Below the pieces are notes generated by a model that had not been told where the DNA came from, searched no databases, and saw nothing but the letters and a program-made list of their open reading frames with translations. Made by a program: the position numbers and the translations under genes. From a bacterium (GTDB lineage Bacteria > Electryoneota > Electryoneia > Electryoneales > Electryoneaceae), in contig JAIOHU010000034.1 of the NCBI GenBank assembly GCA_019912845.1, forward strand, positions 1 through 60,302: DNA of 60,302 bases. The letters run 5' to 3'. Positions 35,277 through 44,824 of the stretch are shown here, in pieces (position 1 is the first letter of the stretch; each line of letters opens with the position of its first letter).

Positions 35277-37025
35277 TTGTCAAAATTTAATTTTCACGTA
35301 CTTCTGAATGTGTGCAATTTGAAAAAGAAGATCATTTTTCTAAACCTGTTCCTAATGCTCTACTCGGTTTCATTCGGACAGATTACAGATAATCTGTCAT
35401 CAGCAATGGAGAGTAGCAACAAGAACATGTTGCCGGGTCTTGAGGCTTTTAACGGAAAATCCGAAAAAAGCATAGCTTTGGAAGAACCGGTTGATGGAAG
35501 AAGTTACATTGTTGGACCAGGTGACGTTTTCGGTATTCTCCTTAGAGGAGGGACCGAGGCATTCTATCAGGTACCTGTAACGCCGGAAGGAAAATTATTT
35601 ATCCCGATGGCACCAATGGTGAAGATAGACGGTCTGACACTTGATAAAGCGATTGCACACATTCACCAGTCCTGGGACAATAAATTCCCAGGAACAGTTT
35701 TAGAGATAACGCTCTTTGAAATTCGGACTTTTCGCGTAACAGTATCTGGCGCCGTTGTGGAACCAGGGATGTATGAAGCAACACCTGCAGATCGTGTAGC
35801 AGGACTTCTTGCAATTGCTGGAGGGGTTAAATCAAGAGACTATTATCTTGAAGTATTTAAAGATAATCTCGAACTCCCAGTTAGAACCCTGGATGACATA
35901 AAGGATGAATATAATTTCAATTATGCCAGCATGAGAAATTGCTGGCTTATTAGACGTTCAGGCGAACTGATTCACGTCGACCTTCTTCATTACAGAAGAG
36001 GAGGGGGAGACAAAAAAAATCCAACCTTGCTTGACGGCGATAAAATTGTTGTAAATTATATATCAGAGAATGCACCAACTACAGAAATTGGAGGTGCGGT
36101 TTCAATTCCCGATGAGTATGAATGGGTTGAAGGAGATCGCATTGAAGATTTACTAGCCATCGCAGGTGGTGCACTTCCAAATGCGGATTTAACTCAAGTT
36201 ACGCTGACCAGGTTTAATGAGGTTAGCATTGAGGGAAGCCGTATCATTGACATGACGCCCGTACTGTCAGGCGAAACAGAAAGTCCGGAACTACTTCCGG
36301 GAGATTTAATCTTCGTAAAATATAAAGATGGACAAGCCGAAAGGAAGTCCGTTTATATCACCGGAGAAATAGAATCACCCGGGGTGTACCCAATAGTAGA
36401 TGGTGTTACTACTGTTCAGGATATCGTCAAACTGGCAGGTGGATTTACTGGAAATGCGTTTCTTCACGGTGCAACTGTGAAAAGAAATATTCCCCGCAAT
36501 AACTTTCAGGAACGTGAAGCTCTACGTTTATTAGCAGAACCAAGCCAGCAAAGACAAACCACTGAACAGCAGTATTTAATGTTCCAACGTCGTTGGGAAG
36601 GCTTTAATCGGTTAGGACTGGATTTCAGCACATTGTTCGATGATGAGAAGGGGGATGCAAACAATTTCTTCCATCTCGAAGATGGTGATGTAATCGAAGT
36701 CCCAAATCAAAAAAGAAGCGTTCTGGTCATTGGTACAGTGCTTCACCCAGGGCTCTATCCGTATATAAAGGATTGGACATATATTGATTATATACGGAAT
36801 GCAGGTGGTTATGCTTCAAATTCACGTCCAGGTTTGGCACGAATGGTTTCCTATGAATCCAATATGTGGATGAAACCGAACAAAAAAACACCAGTTCAAG
36901 CGGGCTCAGTAATATTAGTACCAGAAGCACCACCCAACTATGGTTGGACAATGTTTAAAGATATACTTTTGGTCGCCAGTCAGGCTGCCACGATTATAGT
37001 TGTTATATTGAATTTTACATCTTAA
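35277..37025 (+). CDS. SLBB-domain polysaccharide-export-like protein
   Basis: The protein has a signal-like N-terminus ('KKKIIFLNLFLMLYSVSFGQ'), a Poly_export domain at about 76-150 ('YIVGPGDVFGILLRGGTEAF'), about four SLBB β-grasp repeats (near 151, 270, 357 and 481; 'VYITGEIESPGVYP', 'VLVIGTVLHPGLYPYIKDWT') and a C-terminal hydrophobic helix (about 560-580). Wza-like members form outer-membrane channels for polysaccharide. Here it follows pilQ by 22 bases and no polysaccharide genes are near. Start is uncertain: TTG 35277 and inner GTG 35310 or TTG 35319 all lack a clear ribosome site. Confidence 0.85.
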   Translation: MSKFNFHVLLNVCNLKKKIIFLNLFLMLYSVSFGQITDNLSSAMESSNKNMLPGLEAFNGKSEKSIALEEPVDGRSYIVGPGDVFGILLRGGTEAFYQVPVTPEGKLFIPMAPMVKIDGLTLDKAIAHIHQSWDNKFPGTVLEITLFEIRTFRVTVSGAVVEPGMYEATPADRVAGLLAIAGGVKSRDYYLEVFKDNLELPVRTLDDIKDEYNFNYASMRNCWLIRRSGELIHVDLLHYRRGGGDKKNPTLLDGDKIVVNYISENAPTTEIGGAVSIPDEYEWVEGDRIEDLLAIAGGALPNADLTQVTLTRFNEVSIEGSRIIDMTPVLSGETESPELLPGDLIFVKYKDGQAERKSVYITGEIESPGVYPIVDGVTTVQDIVKLAGGFTGNAFLHGATVKRNIPRNNFQEREALRLLAEPSQQRQTTEQQYLMFQRRWEGFNRLGLDFSTLFDDEKGDANNFFHLEDGDVIEVPNQKRSVLVIGTVLHPGLYPYIKDWTYIDYIRNAGGYASNSRPGLARMVSYESNMWMKPNKKTPVQAGSVILVPEAPPNYGWTMFKDILLVASQAATIIVVILNFTS

Positions 37026-37196
37026 TAAAAACTTCACTCGTTAGGAGTTGCCTCTTTTTATTAATGCCACCGGCAACCAGGCGATTTGAAGCTCATACGT
37101 ATCAAGCGCCAGAAAAAGGCGTTTGCGAGTTGAGATCTGCATCCCCGAAAAAAAAACATGCGATGATCAATTCGCAAAACATCGGAGGAACTCACT

Positions 37197-40100
37197 ATGA
37201 CAGGCAGACGTCAAAAAGTATGGGGAATTTTCGTTCTGATGATTCTCCTTTTGACGGCGGTATCATGCGATCGGAACTCACCAACTAGTGGTGGAACAAC
37301 AGATACTGGATCAAATATTGACCAGGTATTTTCTGTTGATTTGACCACAGTCGGAGATCGCAACATCACAAATTACATCGGAAAAACCGATACGATTACC
37401 TTACGCGCAAAAGCGTTGAATCAAGGTCGTGTAGGCGTATCTGGTGTGCCGGTGGAATTTGAAATTTTAGAGGGTCCTGGCGATATCGCCCGTCTGGACT
37501 CCACAACAAACGCTTCCGGTGATATCACCGCGAAGTACACACTTCAACTCACCAGTGTCGGTACACAAACCATCAGACTGCAGGCTAAAGTTGGTGGTCT
37601 TACTGACAACATCGACCTGAGCATTGAAACTCGTGAAGTCAATCTTACCATGACGATGACTCCACAGAAAGACGATGTTCAACCAGATACACCTGGAGAG
37701 AGCAATATTCGTGTTATCGCTACTGACAGCGAAACGGGTGTTGGTGTTGCCGGAGTACCACTTCGGATTCAACAAACCGGGGCCCTTGTTTACAGTTACG
37801 AAACAAACGAATGGATACCAGCACCGTTAAACACTATCGAATCCATCCTTTCTCCTATCGATTTCAGTAATCAAGACGGTTCAGATTCAACGAAACTCTT
37901 GGTTAATGATATCGAAGGTCCGGTTCGTATTGTTGTGACAGCCTCGGTAAATGTACCGTTAGGCAAAGGTGTGAGTGGAAAATCACGCGATGGTCTTCAA
38001 CGTCGTGGCAACAAGGTTGACTTGAATGATGCAAAGAATGAAATGGGTATTGCCGGAATCGGTAACGAACATTTTGTTTCAGCATTGCAAGTTCAGGATA
38101 CTGTAGAATTTTTCCCGTTCACTGGAACAGTCGACAGTCTCTATATCTGGATCGAACCAAATCATTTAACCGTTACGAATAATGTTTCTGCTACTTCAAC
38201 GGTTCATGTTGTTGCTTATGATGATAACAACAATGGTATTCGTGGATTGGTCTTCGACTGGTCATTGGATGATCCAGAAGATGGAAAAGCTGGAGTTATC
38301 TCGCAAATGTCACCAACTGATAGTACTGGTAAAGCAACTGCAACTATCAGAACTGAACGTCAGTTTGGTACTTGGACTGTTATTGCGCGGGTGGCAGGCA
38401 TTGAATCTGCACCAGCTACGATAACAGTAGAAGAGGATTCAAATAGCCCAGATAATTACACACTCTACATGAATGTGACAACAGCAAATAATCTGAATCC
38501 TCCCAGTATTTTTGCCGACAATGGGATTACGCGAGCTACGGTATCAGCAATGGTGGTGGATCCTTCCGGGTACACTGTTCCTTATGATACCATCCGATTG
38601 GCTGCAACTGGTGGTGCCATTCAATCAACGGTTATCACTGACAGTAGTGGAAGAGCGATTGTTTCCTTCACAGATGTGGGTGATACAGCCGTCCTGGTTC
38701 CAGTTAGTATCACGGGTCGGTACATTAACAATGGTACAATTTTAGCAGCAGTCACGCGTCAGGTAATTATAAGACCGGTACCGGAACCAAATATTGCTAT
38801 AAACGTTCCATTTGATTCGACGCAGGTCAGTGCCACTGATACAGTAGTTGTCACAGCACAATTAACTCGTGACAATGGTCAGGGCGGATTTGAACCTGTT
38901 ACACCAGGAACACCAGTACGGATCAATACGACACACGGTACGGTTCCAATACCACTCGATTCGACTGACGCAAACGGTATCGCCAGGTTCGCATGGCGAT
39001 ATGGAACAGTAGCCACACGGAATGCTGGTGTAGAGGTTTACACCGTTCAAGGTGGAACTGTTTACAGCGCCATTGAATCCGTGATCTTAAAGCCAGGTCG
39101 TGCAAATCGTATTGCAGCGCTTGGTGCTGAGCGATACAATATGCTTTATCTCGATCCACTGCCAAATATGGTCGCAAGTGTAGTAGTTGACACATTTGGA
39201 AACAGAGTGGATGCAGGGGTAAGTATCCGATATGAAGCAGATAAAGGGACAATTACCCAATCTGTCCAGACAGATAACTTTGGACAGGCGATTGCCACTT
39301 ATCGTGCCGGTGCTGTTTCAGGGTTGGCTAAAATTAAGTCAACTTTGAATATCGCTGTTGCGGAATCTATTTGGGTAAACATTGCCTCAGGTAATGCTCT
39401 TTCTATCAGCATGCTTGCCAACCAGAACGAACTTCAGGTTGCTGGTACTGGTGGTCAAGAAACTTCAATCGTAACCGCTCAGATTAATGACGGTAGCGGT
39501 AACCCAGTAGATCAAACATGGGTATATTTCCTTATGGCAGATTTCCCATACGATTCAACTGGTGTTCCACCACGGATTCAGCCTCGTTTGAATCAGTCTG
39601 ATGGTACAAATTCACCATTCAGACATCCTATTTATGGGTATGGTTTGCCGTATGATTCAACAACCACTAACCAGGGTCTTGCACAGATATCAGTTTCATC
39701 TGGTACTGGTAAAGGTCAGATCAGCATCTGGGCGTGGGTATATCAAGAAGATGAAGATGGCAATCCACGAGCTGATTCAAGTCGTGCTGTATTTAATGGT
39801 ATTCAGGTTGTTGCTGGACCACCGGCAGACATTGAAATCGACGTCAACTTTGTAGGTACTGACGTACTTGGTGCTTCCTGGCGACTTCCTGTATCCGCTC
39901 GTGTTCAGGACGCTCGAGGTAATGATGTAGCGTCAGGACATTCTGTCGTATTCGGTGCAAATAACCCTGAAATTCACCTTGAAGAAGGTCGAACAGGCAA
40001 TTACAATGATGCTGGTGATTCTACAGCAGGTGTTGCTTATTCATCACTTACATACAATAGTCGAATGACCAATGTCGAAGTAACAGCGTATGCATCTGTA

Positions 40101-40568
40101 GTTGGTGCTGGTGGCGAAGTCTTTACAGACGAGTTCACCTTCCAACTTCCGATTCAAGAACCGCGTGGAATTCTTAACACCGACCTCTTGAACTGGAACT
40201 ACACTTTCCGTGCTGATGATCCTGCTGAATTTGACATGGAAGTATTTGTGATGGATGGTCATAATCACTGGGTGAATGGTCAGTTGGTACACTTCTCGAC
40301 ATCAAAGGGTCGCTATTATTCACAGGGTGGTCCTGATGATCAAGACTGGGTACCAGCATTTGAAGAAGAGTATGAGCACACAGGTGAAGCGTTACGTGAA
40401 CCTGGTGAATCGGTAGATGGTTGGGCAGATCTCTGGCTAGTTATACGTCAGGCAGAAGCTTTTACACAGCCGATCCCAGAAACAACAGCTCAAGCTTCGG
40501 CTGAGATTGTTGGATATGCTGACGCTACGATCGAACCCATCGTACTTAACTTCTACCAAGTCCCATAA
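37197..40568 (+). CDS. Giant Ig-like (Big_1/invasin-type) lipoprotein in the pilus locus
   Basis: The 1123-residue protein has GGAGGA upstream of its ATG and a lipoprotein signal (FVLMILLLTAVSC, Cys24). The rest is a chain of Ig-like domains with repeated 'D(S/A)xGxAxxxxxxG' strands: DSTTNASGDITAKYT, DSTGKATATIRT, DSSGRAIVSFTD, DANGIARFAWRYG, DNFGQAIATYRAG. These resemble bacterial Ig-like group 1 (Big_1) domains of invasins/intimins. It should be anchored in the outer membrane and extend outward. Its place between pilQ/SLBB and pilB, ended by a strong terminator, suggests a pilus-linked surface fibre or adhesin (an inference). Confidence 0.85.
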   Translation: MTGRRQKVWGIFVLMILLLTAVSCDRNSPTSGGTTDTGSNIDQVFSVDLTTVGDRNITNYIGKTDTITLRAKALNQGRVGVSGVPVEFEILEGPGDIARLDSTTNASGDITAKYTLQLTSVGTQTIRLQAKVGGLTDNIDLSIETREVNLTMTMTPQKDDVQPDTPGESNIRVIATDSETGVGVAGVPLRIQQTGALVYSYETNEWIPAPLNTIESILSPIDFSNQDGSDSTKLLVNDIEGPVRIVVTASVNVPLGKGVSGKSRDGLQRRGNKVDLNDAKNEMGIAGIGNEHFVSALQVQDTVEFFPFTGTVDSLYIWIEPNHLTVTNNVSATSTVHVVAYDDNNNGIRGLVFDWSLDDPEDGKAGVISQMSPTDSTGKATATIRTERQFGTWTVIARVAGIESAPATITVEEDSNSPDNYTLYMNVTTANNLNPPSIFADNGITRATVSAMVVDPSGYTVPYDTIRLAATGGAIQSTVITDSSGRAIVSFTDVGDTAVLVPVSITGRYINNGTILAAVTRQVIIRPVPEPNIAINVPFDSTQVSATDTVVVTAQLTRDNGQGGFEPVTPGTPVRINTTHGTVPIPLDSTDANGIARFAWRYGTVATRNAGVEVYTVQGGTVYSAIESVILKPGRANRIAALGAERYNMLYLDPLPNMVASVVVDTFGNRVDAGVSIRYEADKGTITQSVQTDNFGQAIATYRAGAVSGLAKIKSTLNIAVAESIWVNIASGNALSISMLANQNELQVAGTGGQETSIVTAQINDGSGNPVDQTWVYFLMADFPYDSTGVPPRIQPRLNQSDGTNSPFRHPIYGYGLPYDSTTTNQGLAQISVSSGTGKGQISIWAWVYQEDEDGNPRADSSRAVFNGIQVVAGPPADIEIDVNFVGTDVLGASWRLPVSARVQDARGNDVASGHSVVFGANNPEIHLEEGRTGNYNDAGDSTAGVAYSSLTYNSRMTNVEVTAYASVVGAGGEVFTDEFTFQLPIQEPRGILNTDLLNWNYTFRADDPAEFDMEVFVMDGHNHWVNGQLVHFSTSKGRYYSQGGPDDQDWVPAFEEEYEHTGEALREPGESVDGWADLWLVIRQAEAFTQPIPETTAQASAEIVGYADATIEPIVLNFYQVP

Positions 40569-40597
40569 ACAAAAACAACTTAATATAGTAGAGATGT

Positions 40598-40636
40598 CTT
40601 TCTGCCTGCTGTTCTGCAGGCAGAAAGGCGTTTTTT
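40598..40636 (+). terminator. Strong Rho-independent terminator before pilB
   Basis: A perfect 12-bp stem, CTTTCTGCCTGC / GCAGGCAGAAAG, with a 6-base loop is followed by GCG and six T. It closes the pilM-to-Ig-lipoprotein transcript. pilB starts 20 bases later, so pilB-C-D relies on read-through or on a promoter overlapping this region. Confidence 0.9.
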
Positions 40637-40655
40637 AACAGAGAGGCTGATTCGT

Positions 40656-42374
40656 ATGACCTCCGGCGGTATGTTCAAGAAACTTGGAGAGATTCTCATC
40701 GAAGATGGAATCATTTCCGAGGATCAATTAAAAGAAAGTATAGATGCAGCGGAAGAGAAACATCTCAGAATCGGTGAAGCGTTGATCGGTTTGGGATATG
40801 CTGCGGAGGAAAATGTTTATCGAGGCTTGGCACAACAAAACGATTATGGTTTTGTAGCCAATGAAGATCTTTTGGAAGCCAAGGAAGATGTTATCCGCCT
40901 GATTCCTGAAGATTTTGCCAAAGAAAATAACCTGATTGCTGTTAGAAATAAGGAAGGCAACCTGGTTATTGCCATGTCCGATCCGGATGATATCATCGCC
41001 GTTGATAATTTGGAAAAATTAACTGGTGAGGATGTTACTCTTGAATTTGTGATGGCATCTCCTCAGGGAATTCGTAGGGCAATCGATAAGCTGTATGTTC
41101 GTATTCGCCAGCAGAAGCAAACTTCTGATGTAGTTGGTGAACTGCAGTTCTTTGCCGAGGCAGATGAAGGCGAAGAGGGCATGGTCGATATGACCAAGGC
41201 TCAAAAAGATGCCGATGCACCGATTATTAAACTGGTGAACATGATCATCAGTGAGGCGATGAAAGAGAGAGCGACAGATATTCATATTGAACCCCATGAG
41301 AACAGTGTCATCGTTCGTTACAGGGTTGACGGTGTTCTTATTGAGTTTATGAAGCCGCCGAAAAATGCACATAATGGTATTGTTGCTCGTATCAAAATCA
41401 TCTCCAAGCTGAACATCGCTGAAAAGAGGCTTCCGCAAGATGGTCGATTCTCAATTCGCGCGAAAGATCGTGAAGTTGACGTTCGTGTTTCCATTCTGCC
41501 AACAGTGAATGGTGAAAAAGTTGTGATGCGTCTGCTTGATAAAGGATCTTTTGGATTCAGTCTTTCCACTCTTGGTTTTGAAGATAAGCATTATAAACTT
41601 TTCAAACGGAACATTATTAAACCGTATGGCATGATTATCGTATCCGGTCCTACTGGTTCTGGTAAATCAACCACGCTTTATTCATCATTGCGTGAAATTA
41701 TGTCTACGGCTGAAAATATTACTACGGTTGAAGATCCGGTCGAATATCACCTGGAAGGTATTAACCAGGTTCAGACCAAGCCTAAAATTGGTCTTACCTT
41801 CGCTTCCAGTTTGAGATCAATCCTGCGTCAAGACCCTGACCGTCTGCTGATTGGTGAGATTCGAGATGAAGAAACTGCAGACATTGCAGTAAAATTCTCA
41901 CTTACCGGTCACCTTGTATTCAGTACGGTCCACGCAAATGATGCCGCTTCAACCATTACACGATTGATTGACATCGGTGTACCTCCGTTCCTTTGTGGCT
42001 CGAGTGTTTTGCTGGTTATGGCGCAACGTCTTGTGCGTACGATTTGCCCGAACTGTAAGGAACCTCATACACCGAAAGATACAGAACTCGAATACCTTGA
42101 TTTACACCCCGGAGACTTCGAGGGAATTCAATTCTTCCAGGGACGTGGATGTGTGCATTGTCGTGACACCGGTTACCTGGGACGTTCAGGTATTTTTGAG
42201 TTATTGACCGTTTCCCCTGAAATCCGTCGCCTTATTTTCGAAAACGCCAGTCAGGATGAAATTGCTGAATTGGCAAAGGCTCAGGGAATGGAAACGTTAC
42301 GTCAGCATGGTGTTGATAAGGCGAAACGTGGGATCACCACACTCGCAGAAATTTTACGTGTGACTACTGAATAA
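40656..42374 (+). CDS. pilB: Type IV pilus extension ATPase PilB
   Basis: The 572-residue GspE/PilB ATPase has an N-terminal MshEN-type domain (about 7-160, 'LGEILIEDGIISEDQLKESI') that binds c-di-GMP in some relatives, Walker A GPTGSGKST (331-339), Asp box 'ITTVEDPVEY', Walker B 'DRLLIGEIRDEETADIAV', His box 'TGHLVFSTVHAND' and a CxxC…CxxC zinc site starting at Cys464/467. It powers pilus extension with PilC. The extension type is separated from PilT by the zinc site and the MshEN domain. Confidence 0.95.
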   Translation: MTSGGMFKKLGEILIEDGIISEDQLKESIDAAEEKHLRIGEALIGLGYAAEENVYRGLAQQNDYGFVANEDLLEAKEDVIRLIPEDFAKENNLIAVRNKEGNLVIAMSDPDDIIAVDNLEKLTGEDVTLEFVMASPQGIRRAIDKLYVRIRQQKQTSDVVGELQFFAEADEGEEGMVDMTKAQKDADAPIIKLVNMIISEAMKERATDIHIEPHENSVIVRYRVDGVLIEFMKPPKNAHNGIVARIKIISKLNIAEKRLPQDGRFSIRAKDREVDVRVSILPTVNGEKVVMRLLDKGSFGFSLSTLGFEDKHYKLFKRNIIKPYGMIIVSGPTGSGKSTTLYSSLREIMSTAENITTVEDPVEYHLEGINQVQTKPKIGLTFASSLRSILRQDPDRLLIGEIRDEETADIAVKFSLTGHLVFSTVHANDAASTITRLIDIGVPPFLCGSSVLLVMAQRLVRTICPNCKEPHTPKDTELEYLDLHPGDFEGIQFFQGRGCVHCRDTGYLGRSGIFELLTVSPEIRRLIFENASQDEIAELAKAQGMETLRQHGVDKAKRGITTLAEILRVTTE

Positions 42375-42386
42375 CGGGGCTTTTCT

Positions 42387-43637
42387 ATGCCAACGTTTGC
42401 TTACATCGTTACTGAGACGGATGGTCGCCGCAAGGAAGACCGTATCCGTGCTGCAAATTATGAAGCCGCCTGGGAGCAATTGACGAAACGTGGTGCGAAA
42501 ATTATCTCACTACGTGAAATCAAGATATCAGAGCAGGCAAGATCAGCATCCATTGTAGACCAGGTGTCGATGGCACTCTATCGATTAAAAACGATGGTGC
42601 CGCTTCAGACACTGGTATTTTTCACACGTCAATTGTCTACAATGTTTTCAGCAGGTTTGACTATTGAACGTTCAATTGCGAACCTGATGAATGAGGAAAA
42701 AAACCCGACTTTCAAAAAAGTTCTTGCACAAGTGGCAACGGATTTGAAGGGTGGGAAAAACCTATCAGAAGCATTAGAGCAGCATCCTGGTGTTTTTGAT
42801 AACCTCTATGTGGCACTTGTAGGCGCGGGTGAGATTTCTGGTTCATTGCATGTTGTTCTTGAACAACTGGCAAAATATCTGGAATCGCTTGCAGATACAC
42901 GCCGGAAAGTAATTTCCGCGCTGTCTTATCCGACTTTTGTCGTGATCTTCATGATCGGTATTATGTCTGCATTGCTGATTGGTGTTGTCCCAAAGTTTGC
43001 CGACATTTATGCGAACTTCGGAGCCGAACTTCCAATCCAAACCAGGCTTCTTGTTGCTACCAGTACATTGATCAGTGAAAATCTAATCGTATTTGTGGGA
43101 CTTTCCCTCTTAATACTGTTTCTTGGCTGGATTCTCACGTTGACAGAACGTGGTGGACTGATTTGGGACGCTTTCCGTTTAAGATTCCCAGTACTTGGAC
43201 CACTACACCGTGACACTATGATGAACCGATTTGCAAAAACCTTCGGTATTCTCATGGGTGCGGGTGTTCCGGTTCTGGAGGCCTTGACACATACTCAGCG
43301 AGTTGTGGGTAACAGGGTTGTTGAAAAAGCGCTTACCAATGCCAAGGCTATGATCAGAGATGGTTTTGCAATTTCAGTCGCCATGAAAAAAACTGGTGCA
43401 TTTCCCTCAACCTTAATCCAGTTAATGGCTACGGGTGAAGAAACTGGTGAAATGGATCAGTTGCTGGAAAGAGCTTCATATTTCTATGAAAAGCAGGTTG
43501 AAGCTGTCGTGGAACGATTGACCGGCTTAATTCAGCCGATCATGATCATGATGCTGGGCTTGATGGTAGTTTTGGTTGTTATTTCAATTTATCTACCGAT
43601 TTTCCAGATTGGTCGTGCGATGCGTGCTGGTATCTAA
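42387..43637 (+). CDS. pilC: Type IV pilus inner membrane platform protein PilC
   Basis: The 416-residue protein has two GspF domains ('LVFFTRQLSTMFSAGLTIER' and 'DTMMNRFAKTFGILMGAGVP') each followed by hydrophobic segments, three TM regions in all, and the family signature 'GEISGSLHVVLEQLAKYLES' / 'GEETGEMDQLLERASYFYEK'. It couples PilB/PilT rotation to pilin addition and removal. It starts 12 bases after pilB with GGGGC upstream. Confidence 0.94.
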   Translation: MPTFAYIVTETDGRRKEDRIRAANYEAAWEQLTKRGAKIISLREIKISEQARSASIVDQVSMALYRLKTMVPLQTLVFFTRQLSTMFSAGLTIERSIANLMNEEKNPTFKKVLAQVATDLKGGKNLSEALEQHPGVFDNLYVALVGAGEISGSLHVVLEQLAKYLESLADTRRKVISALSYPTFVVIFMIGIMSALLIGVVPKFADIYANFGAELPIQTRLLVATSTLISENLIVFVGLSLLILFLGWILTLTERGGLIWDAFRLRFPVLGPLHRDTMMNRFAKTFGILMGAGVPVLEALTHTQRVVGNRVVEKALTNAKAMIRDGFAISVAMKKTGAFPSTLIQLMATGEETGEMDQLLERASYFYEKQVEAVVERLTGLIQPIMIMMLGLMVVLVVISIYLPIFQIGRAMRAGI

Positions 43638-43661
43638 ACTTAAATTCATTTATCATTCCAA

Positions 43662-43699
43662 GAGGCTGGTTCAATGTTCTGAGCCAGCCTCATATTTTT
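43662..43699 (+). terminator. Rho-independent terminator after pilC
   Basis: A GAGGCTGGTTCA / TGAGCCAGCCTC stem (one wobble), with an overlap-sized loop ATGTTC, is followed by ATATTTTT. pilD begins 17 bases later with its own weak ribosome site. Confidence 0.8.
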
Positions 43700-43715
43700 C
43701 TCATAGAAATAAACC

Positions 43716-44522
43716 GTGATCGAATTCTTAAAAGAAATCCCTCTTCCTTTTTATGCTGTCTATATTGGAATCATAGGAGCGGCAGTAGGAAGTTTTCTTA
43801 ATGTCGTAATCTATAGACTCCCAAGAGAAATATCGATTGTAAAACCAGCTTCTCACTGCCCTAGTTGCAAAAATCCAATAAAACCCTGGCATAATATTCC
43901 GATACTCTCCTGGTTCCTGCTGCGTGGGAAGTGTGCTTACTGCGGAGCAAAATTTTCCTTTCGATATCCAGCGATTGAGGCGTTGGCATCAGCGACTGCT
44001 TTGTGGTCGCTCTTTCGATTTGGAATCAGTTGGGAGGCATTTGGAGGAATGCTTCTAAGCTGGCACCTGATAGCAATCTCCATGACGGATTTCGATGAAG
44101 GAATTATTCCTGATCATATTGTTCTGCCGATGGCTCTTGGAGGAATTTTAACCGCATGGTTGACTGGTGGGCTTCCAGGACTACTTGATGCAGGCATCTC
44201 AATTGCAGTAACCACAGCCTTTTTAGTTGTATTCTACTGGGTGACCTCCAAGATTATGAAGAAGCAGTCGATGGGGATGGGTGATATCACAATGATCGCT
44301 GGATTCTCATTGTATCTGAATCCTCTCCTGGTTGCAATTGCGATATTTATTGGTTCCGCTGCATCTTTGATTGTTGTTGTGACGATTTCAATAATTAAAC
44401 GAGAGAGTCTGAGGGAACGTTCATTAAGATATGGTCCGGGGCTTGCATTTGGTGCATGGATCAGTTATTTGTATGGTTTTAAGCTTTTGCAATCCTATCT
44501 CGAGTTGGTTCTAGGTGTTTAG
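43716..44522 (+). CDS. pilD: Prepilin peptidase / N-methyltransferase PilD
   Basis: The 268-residue polytopic protein has the methyltransferase zinc site C48xxC51…C73xxC76 and both catalytic aspartates of the peptidase domain: 'SMTDFDEGIIPDHI' (Asp125 region) and 'GMGDIT' (Asp190). It removes the leader of PilA and the two minor pilins and methylates the new N-terminus. The start is GTG; the ribosome site is weak. Confidence 0.95.
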   Translation: MIEFLKEIPLPFYAVYIGIIGAAVGSFLNVVIYRLPREISIVKPASHCPSCKNPIKPWHNIPILSWFLLRGKCAYCGAKFSFRYPAIEALASATALWSLFRFGISWEAFGGMLLSWHLIAISMTDFDEGIIPDHIVLPMALGGILTAWLTGGLPGLLDAGISIAVTTAFLVVFYWVTSKIMKKQSMGMGDITMIAGFSLYLNPLLVAIAIFIGSAASLIVVVTISIIKRESLRERSLRYGPGLAFGAWISYLYGFKLLQSYLELVLGV

Positions 44523-44824
44523 TGGAGTAGCTTGAAGACTTTCTTTAAGGCGAGTATTTAACCTATATTGTTAATTCGCACAAGATTATAAGAGAATAAT
44601 CTCCAGGGAATTGCGGAAAACTTGATCGTTCGATGGAGAATACATAAGTTACTGTAAGTACAGCATATAGAAACTTTTGATTTAAGGCATAAAGATATTA
44701 TTTAACTTAAGAGAGGGACGGTTACTTTTGAATTGTCGGGTCTGGAGGGAGACGCATATTTTACTATGTACCAGCCGCGATGAAACGATTTATACCGTAC
44801 TTGGATAACGTTCTGGAGGAACAG
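44523..44824. other. Intergenic region upstream of a T9SS cargo gene
   Basis: The 302-base AT-rich gap between pilD and the secreted Asp-box protein presumably holds a promoter. No repeat family or RNA was recognised, and no terminator with a T-tract was seen. Confidence 0.4.

Noticed and set aside
37026-37196. Possible c-di-GMP-type riboswitch before the Ig-like lipoprotein
   Set aside because: GGCAACCAGGCG-like words occur, but the conserved core and paired elements could not be laid out.
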